A DNA stretch of 64,000 nt from Kappaphycus alvarezii (lineage: Eukaryota; Rhodophyta; Florideophyceae; Gigartinales; Solieriaceae): NCBI GenBank assembly GCA_002205965.3, contig NADL03000594.1, positions 558,001 through 622,000 on the forward strand. Reading direction: 5' to 3'. Positions 25,340-36,244 of the stretch are shown one piece after another. Numbering within the stretch: position 1 is the first letter of the stretch; the number at the start of each line of letters is the position of its first letter. The notes below the pieces were generated by a model, which was not told the origin of the DNA, made no database searches, and was given only the letters and a program-made list of their open reading frames with translations. The translations under genes and the position numbers were made by a program.

Positions 25340-28169
25340 CTAGCGACCTTGAACCGGATTAATTCCGTTTCTTGGTTCCCGCATGCCGACCACTTGAACC
25401 CATTATTTGATGCGCTTTGGAACATAGGCTAACCTATTTTTCACCCCAATTTTCTTCCATTCTGGACTAGGTTTTTGTGGCGGGTCGTTTTGACTTACTC
25501 ACTAGCTAGGAAGGGAGGAAAGGTGACCTTTTAATGCAAAAATGTGAAGTGGGGACAGAGATAATCTAGCCCAGCCATCGGCAGTATAACAGATAGCTGG
25601 GAAGGACCCTAAAATGTGTTCAGCCTCAAAAGGGGGAAAGCTTAGGTGCTTGACTGCTTGCGAGCACTGACGGCTGTTTCTAGAGAGAGGGCAAGCATAT
25701 CTACGCGCCAGGAACGAGCAGGATGGGGTGCACTTTAGGACCAGCGTGCGGCGAGCAGTATGAAAAGTGTCAAGCTATTTAGACTCGAGTAGTTTTTAGG
25801 CCATGGTGATCCTATCCATCCCTCGTGTACATCCCTTGCAGTATCGTAGACGTCATTCACAATGTACGGGAAGCTGTAAGGAGAGTTGTCGATCCCGATC
25901 TACAGTAGAAAGAAAATTTAGACAGCACGGGAAGACTTGCTGTCGCGCTGGTTAACATGGCAGTATCCTTCATTGTTGCAACAAAAAAAGTCGGTATTGG
26001 AATCTAGGCTGGCATGCAACGATTGTATGGTTTGCAATTGAAGACTAGTTGTACCGCTGCATATCTATGGACATCCAGGCAGCGGCAGATGATGGGTGTG
26101 AGTTGAGTGGCTTTCACATTGGGAATGACCCGCACCCCTGATTTTTCCAGTAATGGAGACGTGGAAAAGGAAACTTCCCCCCCCATTCGTAACGGATTGA
26201 TGCAGTGCAGTTAAGATCCAGCAATGTTGCAACAGTGACGCGGAAAGATTGGACCGGACGAGCCGCGGGTGTCTCAGCCGACAATTCATTGGAATGGCAG
26301 ATAGTTGGAGATATTTACTCAATACTTACCACAGGGACTGGACAGAAGTATGGGTCCCATCAAAGACATGGATACCTGCAGTTGGAGGCGCAACGGGGCC
26401 GTCGAAGGGGGCGAAGTTGAGATGTAGGCATGGGGCCATGGGGCCATGGGGACATTGGATGTATGCAGGGACGGTGTGGAGAGAAAGCAAAAAGAAGAGC
26501 AAAAGGACGGGGAGTGGGGGGACACGGTACTCGACGGGGACATGGACAAGGCGCATGGGGGTTAGGTGCCTGTAGCTGTGGTGTTGAGACTGGCGTATAT
26601 GAATGGTAGCAGCGGTTCGAGTCGGTGTGACGTGTGTGTTGAGAATGGGAAAGTTGTGTTTTGGAATTATGTTTATGGAGATCTGTTACGGATATGTGGT
26701 TGTTTGGTGCAGTCTCGTATGGTACTGTAGGATATTGTTGTGAATGGATGGTTTTCGCGAAGGAAAGGGGGGGTGGTGGAAGGTTGTACAGGTGAACGGG
26801 AAAGTGAGATGGGGGATGAACAGGCGTCGGGGGTTTGAATAAAGAGGGGCGGTTTGGTTGAGGCTTGAGTTGACGGCGTAGAAAAGGTGATATTGTACAG
26901 TACAGTCTGTACAGCGGTGTGAAAACGAAATGGCATGGGATACCTGTGGCAGTTAAAGGTTGAATTTAGATTTTGCGGGTTTTCTTCGCGGAGAGGTGGG
27001 GATTGGTGAGGAGTGGTGGGGGGATGAATACAGCGCCGGGTTGGAAAAGGCGGGAGGGCGCCGCTCAGGGCGGTCGCCATGTAGACAATTGTACTATCAA
27101 CAGCTCAATAGAAAGAAGTTTAATGCGTTCAGTATCTACTGGGGACAACAATACCATAGTCGGATGGCAGTGCAAATTAAATTCAATACCAAGCTGATGT
27201 TACGTTGGAATGTTTAATATTTTAAAGCGGGGGTGAAATGGAAAAATTAAAAAAAAGAAATGGGGGGGAGATCCAATTGCGCCAGTGCCATGAAACGGGC
27301 CATGTTCCGTTGCGTTGGGCCCCTCTTCCGTGACGTCTCTGGCGCAACCTCAGCACTGTGGCCACGTATGACACCTTACTTTGTACCTTAGTAAAGACAC
27401 ACGTCGACCACGGCAGTTGGCAACCCGACTGGCATGCAGAGTTTGGCACACAACAGCAATGTATACAGTATTGTACAGTAAGGCATGTGCATTACAGTGG
27501 TGTGCGTACGGCGTATACTTTACTGTACAGTACGAGCCGTACAAATGGGCAACAAAGCGTTGGTGGTCGCTGCGCCGTTGGAAGAATCACGAGACCCACA
27601 GTTACCACTTGTAAGATGATAATGGGTCAAAGACGTTATTGGGGGCTAATGAACGTATGGAGCACACGTGGCAGCGCCTGTGCAGCGTATGGTACAGTAT
27701 GGGTGTGGGCCCCGTCGGGGTACAGCACAGTACAGTAGCGTCGGGTCGTTGGGTAGCGTCAGGGACTGGACATGGCGAGTGAGTGAGATTTTACGTCATT
27801 TTTTTCAAAAAGAGTGTAAAAGGTGCTGAGCATTTGCATGCGGTAGAGGATCCTGTGTTGATTTCAAGTGTACATTTTTATTGGCTGGGATTAGCGTTGA
27901 AATCGTAATATTCTTGTGCCGCTTATTGTTGGTTTGTGTAGGGGCGACGTCATTTGTTGCGCTACAAGTGAGCATTGCGCCCCGCTCACTACCGACATAC
28001 TGTACATACCCAGAATTGACCCAATAAAAATCAACGCACCTCAGCACCGCACACAGTTCGCACGCCCCCCGTACCCCGCCAACACTTCCATCCCCACAAA
28101 GTTAACAAATTCCAAAATCCAAACCTCTCCCCTCCCTCCCCCTCCTCTCAAAACCAATCCAAACCTCCA
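25340..28169. other. Intergenic, G-rich plus strand and GTACAGTAC motifs
   Basis: No confident gene. The plus strand between about 26340 and 27260 is markedly G-rich, and a proline-rich 135-codon minus-strand frame (26673-27080) is probably a composition effect, although its start (MATALSGALPPFP) could be a leader exon. CTGTACAGTAC-type motifs occur near 26895, 27473, 27521 and 27720. The promoter of the gene starting at 28170 should lie in the C-rich stretch after 28040; the only box-like site is CCCAATAAAA near 28019. Confidence 0.45.
27110..27146. repeat. 37-bp repeat shared with 51284-51320
   Basis: These 37 bases (starting AGAAAGAAGTTTAATGCG and ending CTACTGGGGAC) are identical to 51284-51320 in the same orientation. 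The second copy lies just outside the coding end of a minus-strand non-LTR fragment, so this may be an end piece of a mobile element. Confidence 0.75.
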
Positions 28170-29122
28170 ATGCGTCTCAGCGAGCATCACGCCCGCAAAC
28201 TCCTCCAACTCGTCGAACGCAACCGCTCCAAAGTCAAACAAGGCGAGCACGTCGACCCCGACATCTGGGCCCGCCATCAACCCCCCCTCCAAGGCCTCAT
28301 CTACCCCACCCGCACCGCCGCCCGCTCACATCTCCTCTCCGGCCATCTCGGCGCCGAACCCGCCTCCCTACCGCCCCCCCTCCTCTCCAACCACTCCTTC
28401 AATGACTCAACCTCCGACTTTCAACAACTAGACGCCGACGCTTCAAGCCGTCTCTTCCGTGAAATCGGCCCTTCCATCTCCGTCGCGCATAGCCTCGCCA
28501 CCGCCCACCCACCTCCTCACAAACAACCTCCCGAATTCATCCCCCCCGTTCTTACCCTCCAGACACCACCCCTTGCGCCAACTTCCCCCCGCTCCACCTC
28601 CACATCATCCGCACCGCCACATCAAACCGATACAACACACAACCCCACCCCGTACACCGCCGCCAACACTACCCCGCCGCCCCGCCGCCCCCACTCCCCG
28701 TCGAAACCTCCGTCTATCGCGCAGGTGTCACACCCCCGGCCCCACCAACCCCGCCCCCACCCGACGCATTGATCACCGTGCAAACTCAACAACACTCCGC
28801 CGTGCATCACCACGTCTCGGATGAGGAAGACGACCTCGAGTCATACGACGAGTTTCCGCCTAGTGTCCATGTCGACGCTACCCCCGCTGAAGACAACCCC
28901 GCCTTGCATTTCGGTGGGGAACATGAACCACGCTCCGGACGTAGGGATTCCACTCTGAGTAGTGGGTATTTGTCCAGGTCAGAGTATACCGGATATTCAG
29001 AAGATGTCGCGCTTGATGAGGGACATGGCGGGGGGTTGGGCAAGGTGCACAGTTTGCCGGATACCGTGTCGGACGCTTTGGGGGAGAAACACCGCTTGTC
29101 TGCCCTCGGATTGGAGGGCTGA
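28170..29122 (+). CDS. Two-exon gene of unknown function (exons 28170-28458 and 28563-29122)
   Basis: Exon 1 starts with MRLSEHHARKLLQLVERNRS. The downstream frame (VHHHVSDEEDDLESYDEF to the TGA at 29120-29122) is offset. A 104-bp intron 28459-28562 (GTGAAATCGG to TTACCCTCCAG) joins them in the right phase, giving 282 residues. That is an inference, but its length agrees with the introns at 49.9-50.5 kb. The protein has a basic, helical N-terminus, a Pro/His-rich middle, and an acidic then Ser/Gly-rich C-terminus, so it is probably largely disordered. No domain is recognised. It ends about 195 bp before the likely start of uvrC on the same strand. Without splicing, a 200-codon frame would end at 28772 in a low-complexity Pro-rich run. 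Confidence 0.5.
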
Positions 29123-29317
29123 GGTGAATGCCATAGGACTACTGTACGTTTTGTCATTGCCGTTTATTTTGCCGTTATTCTGTACATGGGAAAGGCACGA
29201 CACAGCGTCCTGTCAAAGAGTCTGATTAAATTTAGTTTGCCCACCGACATTCCTACTTCCCACCCGCAACCAAACCCCTGCATCCTCTCAACGCCGAGTA
29301 AAACCCGTCGCAACCAC

Positions 29318-31486
29318 ATGTCACCGTCTGTCGCCTTTCTCCCGCCCCCCTCACGTCTCCCGCCCCCCCTCCGTCACTTTCATCTCCCCCACCCCCATGC
29401 CCGTCCCCGCTGCCACGCCAACTCCGCCCACCCGGCACCCTCCCCCCCCGCCCCACTCCTCCACTCCATTCTACACGCACCCCCCGAACCAGGCGTCTAC
29501 CGCTTCTTTTCCGCCTCCGGTCACGTCCTGTACATCGGAAAAGCACGCTCCCTTCGCTCCCGTCTGCGGCATTACATCACTCTCGCCCCCACCTCCCCCA
29601 CCGGACTACGCCCTTCCCCCACCGTATCCCCACGCATCGCAGTCATGCTTCAACAAGCGACCGCCTTGGATCTCATTCTTACCCGTTCGGAGGCCGCCGC
29701 CTTGGCGCTCGAGGCTAGCTTGGTTGCAGAGGCGCGTCCTATGTATAACGTCTTGCTCAAGGATGACCGACGGTATCCATATGCAAAGATTACGTTTTCG
29801 GACGCGTATCCACGCGTCGTGATGACGAGAGAGAGAAACGCGAAGAAAAAGGGCGACAGGATTTATGGGCCGTTTGTCGATGAGGCTATGTTGCGCAGGG
29901 TGTTGAATACCGTGTATGAGGTGTTTCCGTTGCGTCAACGCGCAAAGCGCCTGTTTGCGGATCGCGTTTGCATGAATTATGATATCGGCAGATGTCCGGG
30001 CGTCTGTCAAGGGTTGATAGGCGTGGATGATTACGTGAAGACGGTTGATAAGGTTGATAGGCTGTTGAGCGGACGTGTTGACGACGTCGTGCAGGAGATG
30101 AGGGCCGAAATGAAGGAACTTTCTGACGTGATGCGTTATGAGGATGCTGGGAGGGTGAGGGATCGTATCCGCCTCTTGGAGTCTGCCTTTGAGGGTGGAG
30201 GAGCCGGCGGTGGCGTGGCCGGGGAGATTGAGGCTGCTGCTAGTGTGGTTGAGGAAGATGCTGGCGTGTCGAGGGATGTGTTTTGTGTGGCGCGTGGGAT
30301 CCGGGTGGGTAAGGTTGTCTTGTTCCAGATGAGAGGGGGCAAGGTGATTGCCAGATTGGTGTTTTCCGTAGAGGTAGTAGAGGGTGTGAGTAATGGCGAA
30401 ATGCTCGAGACAGTCGTCGAGTCGCACTACGCTGGGTTGACTCATCCTATGGGCGTTCCCGAACAAGTTGTACTGGGTGAGAAGACTGACGGTGTGGAGA
30501 TGCTGAAAAGTGTGTTGAAGGAGAAGAGGGGAAAGAAAGTTCATGTCAAGGTTGGACGTAGAGGAAAGCTCAGGCACCTGGTTGCCATTGCTGAGAGGAA
30601 TGCACAAGTCGAGGTGGAGCTGGAGGAAAGGAGGGTGGTCGACCTGGAGAAAGATGTAAGAGAGCTTGAGGAAATGCTGACCCCGTATTTCGGAGGCATT
30701 TGTAGCCAAGAGGGAAAGCCTGACTCGGAAGTTTTCATCTTTTCGCGAATTGAGGCGTACGACATATCCCACACCAGCGGTGCCAACGCCGTAGGATCAC
30801 GTGCTGTTTTCATGAATGGAGTTCCGGCACCCTCGGAATATCGGAGGTACTATCTTGATGACAATGTTTCGTCAAAGGGGCATCCAGATGACTTTGAGTC
30901 GATTCGACAAGTCATGAGAAAGCGATTCCGGAGGTTCATACAAAATGCCCCCGCAAAGAATTCAACAGCACTGGAGCTACCAGATTTGGTTCTGATAGAT
31001 GGTGGCAAGGGCCAATTAAGCGCCGCCATGGAGGTCCTGAAAGAGCTGGGCCTTGATAGCTCATTCCCGGTAGTGAGTCTTGCGAAAAGGGAAGAAGAAG
31101 TCTTTGTTCCCGGCAGGGCAGACAGTATCAACTATGACGAGGAAGCTCAAGCGTGGATTATGAATGGCGGGTTGAGGCTGCTTTGCCACATTAGGGACGA
31201 AGCGCATCGCACAGCCGTCCAATCGCATCGAAAGCGTCGGGGGCGGCAGGCCTTGCGGTCCGGTTTAGACTCGGTACCAGGATTAGGTCCCTCCAAAAAG
31301 GCAGCCCTGCTTCTTCATTTCAACGGTAGCCCCGAGGCAGTTGTACAGGCCTCGACACATGAACTTGAGAGGGTTGCTGGCATTGGACCGGCGCTCGCAA
31401 AGCGCATATTTGACTACTTTCATCAGCCAACGATGGAGGAGAGTAGCAGTAGAGAAAAATTAGAGCAGGAACCGTTTGTTTCGTAG
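29318..31486 (+). CDS. uvrC: UvrC-type excinuclease subunit C, probably plastid-targeted
   Basis: UvrC makes the two incisions of bacterial-type nucleotide excision repair together with UvrA and UvrB. I chose the ATG at 29318 (722 residues) over the in-frame ATG at 29186 because it opens a typical chloroplast-transit leader (MSPSVAFLPPPSRLPPPLRH, rich in Pro/Arg/His with almost no acids). Counting from 29186, the GIY-YIG nuclease starts at about residue 99 (GVYRF at 103, YIGKA at 116), the Cys motif CMNYDIGRCPGVC is near 260, and the UvrB-binding UVR motif (QEMRAEMKELSD) is near 302. The C-terminal RNase H-like nuclease shows EAYDISH, LIDGGKGQ and RDEAHR, the expected D-D-H, followed by tandem helix-hairpin-helix motifs (SVPGLGPSKK, RVAGIGPALAKRI). 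It is full length and intronless, with no broken motif. Origin from the cyanobacterial plastid ancestor is likely but inferred. Confidence 0.93.
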   Translation: MSPSVAFLPPPSRLPPPLRHFHLPHPHARPRCHANSAHPAPSPPAPLLHSILHAPPEPGVYRFFSASGHVLYIGKARSLRSRLRHYITLAPTSPTGLRPSPTVSPRIAVMLQQATALDLILTRSEAAALALEASLVAEARPMYNVLLKDDRRYPYAKITFSDAYPRVVMTRERNAKKKGDRIYGPFVDEAMLRRVLNTVYEVFPLRQRAKRLFADRVCMNYDIGRCPGVCQGLIGVDDYVKTVDKVDRLLSGRVDDVVQEMRAEMKELSDVMRYEDAGRVRDRIRLLESAFEGGGAGGGVAGEIEAAASVVEEDAGVSRDVFCVARGIRVGKVVLFQMRGGKVIARLVFSVEVVEGVSNGEMLETVVESHYAGLTHPMGVPEQVVLGEKTDGVEMLKSVLKEKRGKKVHVKVGRRGKLRHLVAIAERNAQVEVELEERRVVDLEKDVRELEEMLTPYFGGICSQEGKPDSEVFIFSRIEAYDISHTSGANAVGSRAVFMNGVPAPSEYRRYYLDDNVSSKGHPDDFESIRQVMRKRFRRFIQNAPAKNSTALELPDLVLIDGGKGQLSAAMEVLKELGLDSSFPVVSLAKREEEVFVPGRADSINYDEEAQAWIMNGGLRLLCHIRDEAHRTAVQSHRKRRGRQALRSGLDSVPGLGPSKKAALLLHFNGSPEAVVQASTHELERVAGIGPALAKRIFDYFHQPTMEESSSREKLEQEPFVS

Positions 31487-32565
31487 TATGTCTGTCAAAT
31501 TGTTAACTTGAACAACCCCGGTAACTTCCGATGGGCGAAAGTTGGTAGATGGAATTTGCAAATCTCGGCGGCAACTTTCCTGAGGGGTATCCTCCTGTTA
31601 CTCTTTGATGAGGAGCGAGATGGTCCTGATGCGGGCAGCTAGACCCATGTACGCACCAAGTACGGTCTGGGGGAGCGTAGCATTCATTCTTTGAGTAGTG
31701 CACGGGGCCCCGGCGCACGTGGGACGACCAGGGAAAGGCGTGTAAGGAATGCTCTTCCACTCGAACAGGGTTTTCAAAGTTTGCTGTTTCCCATCGTTCT
31801 TCAACCTACTGTCTTTGTTACAGTCCCCGAAGGAACGTAGTCTGCGCCGCCCTGTCAGTCCGTCGGCAAGTTCGATCGTCCAGAGTTTTCTTCGTCGTGT
31901 TTGTCCTCGTCTGTACGTGGTCATGCTTACACTAGAAGTTCTTCAAGCTGTCTGGATCTCGTATTTACATGGTAGAATTTTCTTCTGGTCCCCCCTTTGT
32001 CCTTATTTGAGTGGGTGATGGTTCAGCCGTTGCCTGGAGATGTTCTAAAGCTTCTAGCGTAACCCGCGACTTGTGCAGTATGGCTCAGGTTTTTGAACAC
32101 ATTAAATGATCCCCCCCCCCGAGAAGAGCATCACCCTGCAACGCCACGGTGTGTGGTGAACGCCGCGGTGTGTGGTGAACATTTATTTAAAACTCCTGAC
32201 TAATAAAAGCCGCCTAGTGGGCGATGTTATCGAGGTAATCTTGCAAGAGAAATACTGTAATGCATGCGGAGAATCTTGTTCGGTTGGACTTTGGCGTGTA
32301 TCATAGCCGCCGTTTGGGGCTAGCGACAGGAGAGAGATGCAATAAAATGGCCGCTAGTAGCGATGAGTATGTACGTAGTACAAACAACAAACGCTTTTAT
32401 TACATGTTCACTAAACCGAGCAGGGTCACCCACGCATCAGGTGATGCGAGAGACAGGGCACGGCGAGCTACGGCATGGGCCGTGAGCTGGATACATGTAG
32501 CGCAATGATGGCGTCTCGTAATCGTTGAAGTTGGTTGTCGGTGACCAACTCCGCGAAATAAATTG
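31487..32565. other. Intergenic after uvrC with a probable non-LTR fragment
   Basis: The minus-strand stretch 31540-31924 resembles the C-terminal domain of the non-LTR family (GAYMGLAARIRTISLLIKE near 31600, preceded by a basic segment), but weakly. Bases about 31880-32035 are similar in the same orientation to about 51110-51275 (for example TGGTAGAATTTTCTTCTGG against TGGTGGAGTTTTCTTCCGG). A C13 run lies near 32108-32120 and a two-copy 20-bp tandem (CGGTGTGTGGTGAAC) near 32150-32180. Confidence 0.4.
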
Positions 32566-32570
32566 AATAC

Positions 32571-33696
32571 TGTTATGTGGCTCATGTTGGCCGGTGTCCT
32601 GTGGCCACAAATTATGGTCCCGAGAGCCATGTACAGTACTGTACATGGCCAAAAGTTTGGGATACGAGAGCCATATACAGTACTGTGCATGGCTCTGAGC
32701 CACAAGTGGCGTGCACTGCACAACACTACAGTAGGGGCGCCTCAAAACAGGCAAATACCGTAGGGGGGTCTAAGGGCTACTTTTTATATTTTGCTAGGAA
32801 TTGAGTACCAATTTGTGCGTTTTAGAAAATTGCGAATCTCTATATAAAGGCTGGTCGAGTGTGTGAGCCCCGACAACAAAAACAACGACCACCAAGCCAC
32901 AGACTCCCAAACCACCAAAGCCATCACCCCCACCAAACCAAAACTCCCAAACCCAAACGTTGCTATCTTCTCCCTGTTATCCTTTAGGCAGTGGTGTCCC
33001 TTGTCTCCTTGGACTTACGGTGTGCATACCGAAGTTCAAGGGGGCAATACCCATTATACTGCAGGTGTCCCTTGTCTCTTTGGACTTTCGGTGCTTAGCT
33101 CGAAGTTCAAGGGGCAATACCCTCAGTGACTGCTATACTCTAAAAACCTTCCTGGAACTTCGAGGAATGGTTGGAGGGTTAAGGAAGCCACTACGCCCCG
33201 AGGATCATCAAAGGTATCAGGAACTCCGTCGGAGGGAAGAAAGGGAAGGCCTCGTCAACAGATCTACCGAAGGGGAGAGCTCTGCCATCACAGCTTACCC
33301 TAGGCATCCCCTTATTGACGACGAGGCCGAGGAGGGGTCCGAAGAATCCGAACAGGTCTCCATCCGGAACGGGTCTCCTTCCCAAGCCTCTAGCTACTCA
33401 AGACAACCCCCTCGCTCTGCACAGCCTTCGTCCCGTCCGTCGCACCGTACAACCGCCCTTGGGTCCTCTTCCGTGGCTACTTCCTCCCGGGCCCAGGCCC
33501 GCATTGACCTTGTCTGTACCACAGCTTTAAAGTCGCAACAGACAGGGAGAGAAGGGAGAGGAACAAGAAAGGCAAAAAGCCAAGTTTCACTGTCGCATCT
33601 GCGACATCGAGTTCGTCAGTTCCGGACAAGCGTCCACGAGGCGGCGGGAGGCACCAAAGGGCAGAACAAAGGTTAAGGGAAAGCAAGATCCTCCGC
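32571..33696. repeat. Left arm of the palindromic insertion
   Basis: The inverted partner is 34999-36099. The outer part looks like an LTR: a perfect 24-bp palindrome of GCCATGTACAGT type at 32626-32649 that the other arm lacks in full, a TATATAAAGG box at 32841, and a 71-bp tandem duplication starting at 32993 and 33064 (GGTGTCCCTTGTCTC...). The inner part encodes a charged protein with a CRIC...H...H-type zinc-finger motif in the better-preserved right arm. Confidence 0.85.
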
Positions 33697-34998
33697 GGTG
33701 TACTGATTGCGACATTACCTTCGCCCAGGAATCGACCTAGAGACCACCTCGCGCAAACAAGCACCGTAGGAAGCTTCCTTTCTCCGAGAAGAGACGTAAT
33801 TAGAGTATTTATTGAGCTAAAAAAACAAAAAGAAAAAAAGGGAAAAAGAAAACAAAGGAAAAAAATAAAATTAGAAGCCCTTCAATAGAGGTGCGAAAAA
33901 AACAGAACACCTTCCAGTGCCAAACAGAAAAGAAAATCACTATTATGGTACTCTTGTGGAGGGGGGTTAATTCCCCTTCCGATTCGAACTCAACTGGTGA
34001 CAGTATCTTAGTTTTTAACGGAAGCGACGATGTTCGCAGGTTCTTCTTTTATTTTGAGAATGTGGTTATGGCTGGTAAAGAAGAAGAAGAAAAGGCAATT
34101 AAACTGCTTGCCCACTTGGATGGCGCTGCATTCGACTTTTATTACGACTTCTTTGCCAAAGACGGTTCACTCACAGAAGAGGCAAAGAACTACAAAATGG
34201 TAAAGCGAAGGGATCATTTCAAATTTTGCGGCTCCAGAGGAACCTCAAGATGTCATCCGGCAAGCCCTAGAAGCAGGTTGTGCTATTGATGATATCCCGA
34301 GATCGCTAAAAACCATCGATAAGCTGTACGAGAAAGCGGGCTTTGACGATCGGACGAAATTTTGGCTTTTAAGGTCGGCCACTTGTAACCATAGTGAGTT
34401 GGCACAATTTCTCGCCTTTAGGGGCCCGACAGACCATGCAGGGATAGTGCAGGCTTTAAAATATTTCTGGTTCAATCACATGTCTTTCGTCGGTTCCGCT
34501 TCCTCCCGACCCCAAAAAGTTTCACCTGCAAAACTCATGGTACGTCCGGATGCCCGTACCAGGAATATAGAAGATAAAGTTGACGCATTGGCCGAAGATC
34601 TGTCAAGACTCACATTTCTCATCAAAAAACAGAAAGAAAACAATCGTGGCATCACTGGCCCCGCAGACGGGCAGCAGGCGGGGGAGCGTCTTTGTTCTTA
34701 CTGCAGGGAGCCGAGACATGGTGCCAGCCGTTCTCCGTAAACCCCCGAGAGAGATATCCGTTTCTCCCTGTGTCATAAATTAGGCCATTCGGAAGCTACC
34801 TGCTGGACCAAAGTAAGGAAAGCAGTCGGCTTTTCAGACAACAAACGTGTTAAAGTAGATACCGGAGAAAAAGTTGCCGTAATAAAGAAGAAAAAGGCTC
34901 CTGTTGAAGCTGTGAATGCTACCAAAAGGCTAGCTGACGGGCAAGCCGTAGGAAAACAAGCACGCGAAGAAGATATAACCGGAATTCCAATCCCAAGG
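33697..34998 (+). mobile_element. Gypsy-type gag fragment in the spacer
   Basis: Fossil gag of the same family as the Gypsy element at 36.2-41.5 kb. Shared landmarks are the EEEKAIKLLAHLDGAAF block against EEEKALQLHCYLEGAA, a CSYCREPRHG knuckle, HSEATCW, and an ATKRLADGQAVGKQ tail against AAKRIADGQALQKQ. It reads on the plus strand, away from the left arm, as gag would from its own LTR and leader. It is broken in a few places, and no protease or RT follows before the right arm. Confidence 0.7.
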
Positions 34999-36099
34999 GC
35001 GGAGGATCTTTGCTGTCCCTAAACCTTTGTTCTGCCCTCTGGTGCCTCCCGCCGGTCTCGTGGACGGCTCTCTGTCCGGAACTGACGAACTCGATGTCGC
35101 AGATGCGACAGTGAAACTTGGGCTTTTTGCCTTTCTTGTTCCTCGCCCTTCTCTCCCTATCTGTTGCGACCTTGAAAGCTTTGGTACAGACAAGGTCAAT
35201 GCGGGCCTGGGCCCGGAAGGAAGTAGCCACGGAAGAGGATCCAAGTTCGGTTGTACGGTGCGACGGACGGGACGAAGGCTCTGCAGAGCGAGGGGGTTTT
35301 CTTGAGTAGCTAGAGGCTTGGGAAGGAGACCCGTTCCGGATGGAGACCTGTTCGGATTCTTCGGACCCCTCCTCGGCCTCGTCATCAATAAGGGGATGCC
35401 TTGGGTAAGCTGTGATGGAAGAGCTCTCCCCTTCGGTAGATCTGTTGACGAGGCCTTCCCTTTCTTCCCTCCAACGGAGTTCCTGATACCTTTGATGATC
35501 TCTCGGGGGCACGTAGTGGCTTCCTCAACCCTCCAACCATTCCTCGAAGTTCCAGGAAGGTTTTTAGAGTATAGCAGTCACTGAGGGTATTGCCCCCTTG
35601 AACTTCGAGCTAAGCACCGAAAGTCCAAAGAGACAAGGGACACCTGCAGTATAATGGGTATTGCCCCCTTGATCTTCGGTATGCACACCGTAAGTCCAAG
35701 GAGACAAGGGACACCACTGCCTAAAGGATAACAGGGAGAAGATAGCAACGTTTGGGTTTGGGAGTTTTGGTTTGGTGGGGGGTGATGGCTTTGGTGGTTT
35801 GGGAGTCTGTGGCTTTGGTGGTCGTTGTTTTTGTTGGTCGGGGCTCACACACTAGCCGACCAGCCTTTATATAGAGATTCGCAATTTTCTAAAACGCACA
35901 AATTGGTACTCAATTCCTAGCAAAATATAAAAAGTAGCCCTTAGACCCCCCTACGGTATTTGCCTGTTTTGAGGCGCCCCTACTGTAGTGTTGTGCAGTG
36001 CACGCCACTTGTGGCTCAGAGCCGTGCAAAGTACTGTACATGGCTCTCGGGACAATAATTTGTGGCCACAGGACACTGGCCAACATGAGCCATATAACA
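34999..36099. repeat. Right arm of the palindromic insertion
   Basis: Inverted copy of the left arm with its outer end at 36099. On the minus strand it carries a reading frame of about 195 codons from 35512 to 34919 with a matrin-like C2H2 motif (CRICDIEFVSSGQRAVHETG then GRH), basic segments and Ser/Glu-rich stretches. I do not recognise the protein. Its position between a leader and gag suggests an accessory frame of the element. Confidence 0.82.
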
Positions 36100-36208
36100 A
36101 ATACAAATCCACACTATCTACTACACTCCCAAATTGCTTTCGTTGTTGTCGCGCGAGTTTGACGTCGCGGGACTACTAGCGTCGCAGTCTGATTGGATCG
36201 GTTCGCTC

Positions 36209-36239
36209 GTACAGTGTACAATACTGTTGTACACTGTAC
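36209..36239. repeat. 13-bp inverted repeat of GTACAGTGTACAA
   Basis: 36209-36221 and 36227-36239 are exact reverse complements with a 5-base loop. It lies in the leader or LTR region ahead of the Gypsy gag and belongs to the CTGTAC-motif class scattered over the GC-rich half of the window. Confidence 0.8.
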
Positions 36240-36244
36240 AAGCG

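Larger units (their letters stand above)
32571..36099. mobile_element. Palindromic LTR-type insertion with 5-bp target duplication
   Basis: Fossil insertion made of two long arms in inverted orientation, 32571-33696 and 34999-36099, around a 1.3-kb spacer. The outer ends are TGTTAT and ATAACA, and both flanks carry the same five bases AATAC (32566-32570 and 36100-36104). A TG...CA ending with a 5-bp duplication is the mark of integrase-mediated LTR-element insertion, yet the ends are the same end twice. Each arm contains a TATA box (about 32841 and 35877), a 71-bp tandem repeat and a reading frame of about 200 codons. The spacer is a plus-strand Gypsy-type gag piece. The arms look more than 95 percent alike by eye, so the insertion is recent. 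The gag part is broken and no pol was found. Confidence 0.78.

Noticed and set aside
26673-27080. 135-codon proline-rich minus-strand frame as a gene
   Set aside because: The opposite strand is simply G-rich, no domain is visible, and the frame has no continuation; a leader exon cannot be excluded.
29606-30772. 388-codon minus-strand frame opposite uvrC
   Set aside because: Shadow of the uvrC coding strand; the plus strand has all UvrC motifs.
32993-33133. 71-bp tandem repeat as a CRISPR-like array
   Set aside because: Only two units, no spacers of constant length, eukaryotic context, and it is part of an LTR-like arm.
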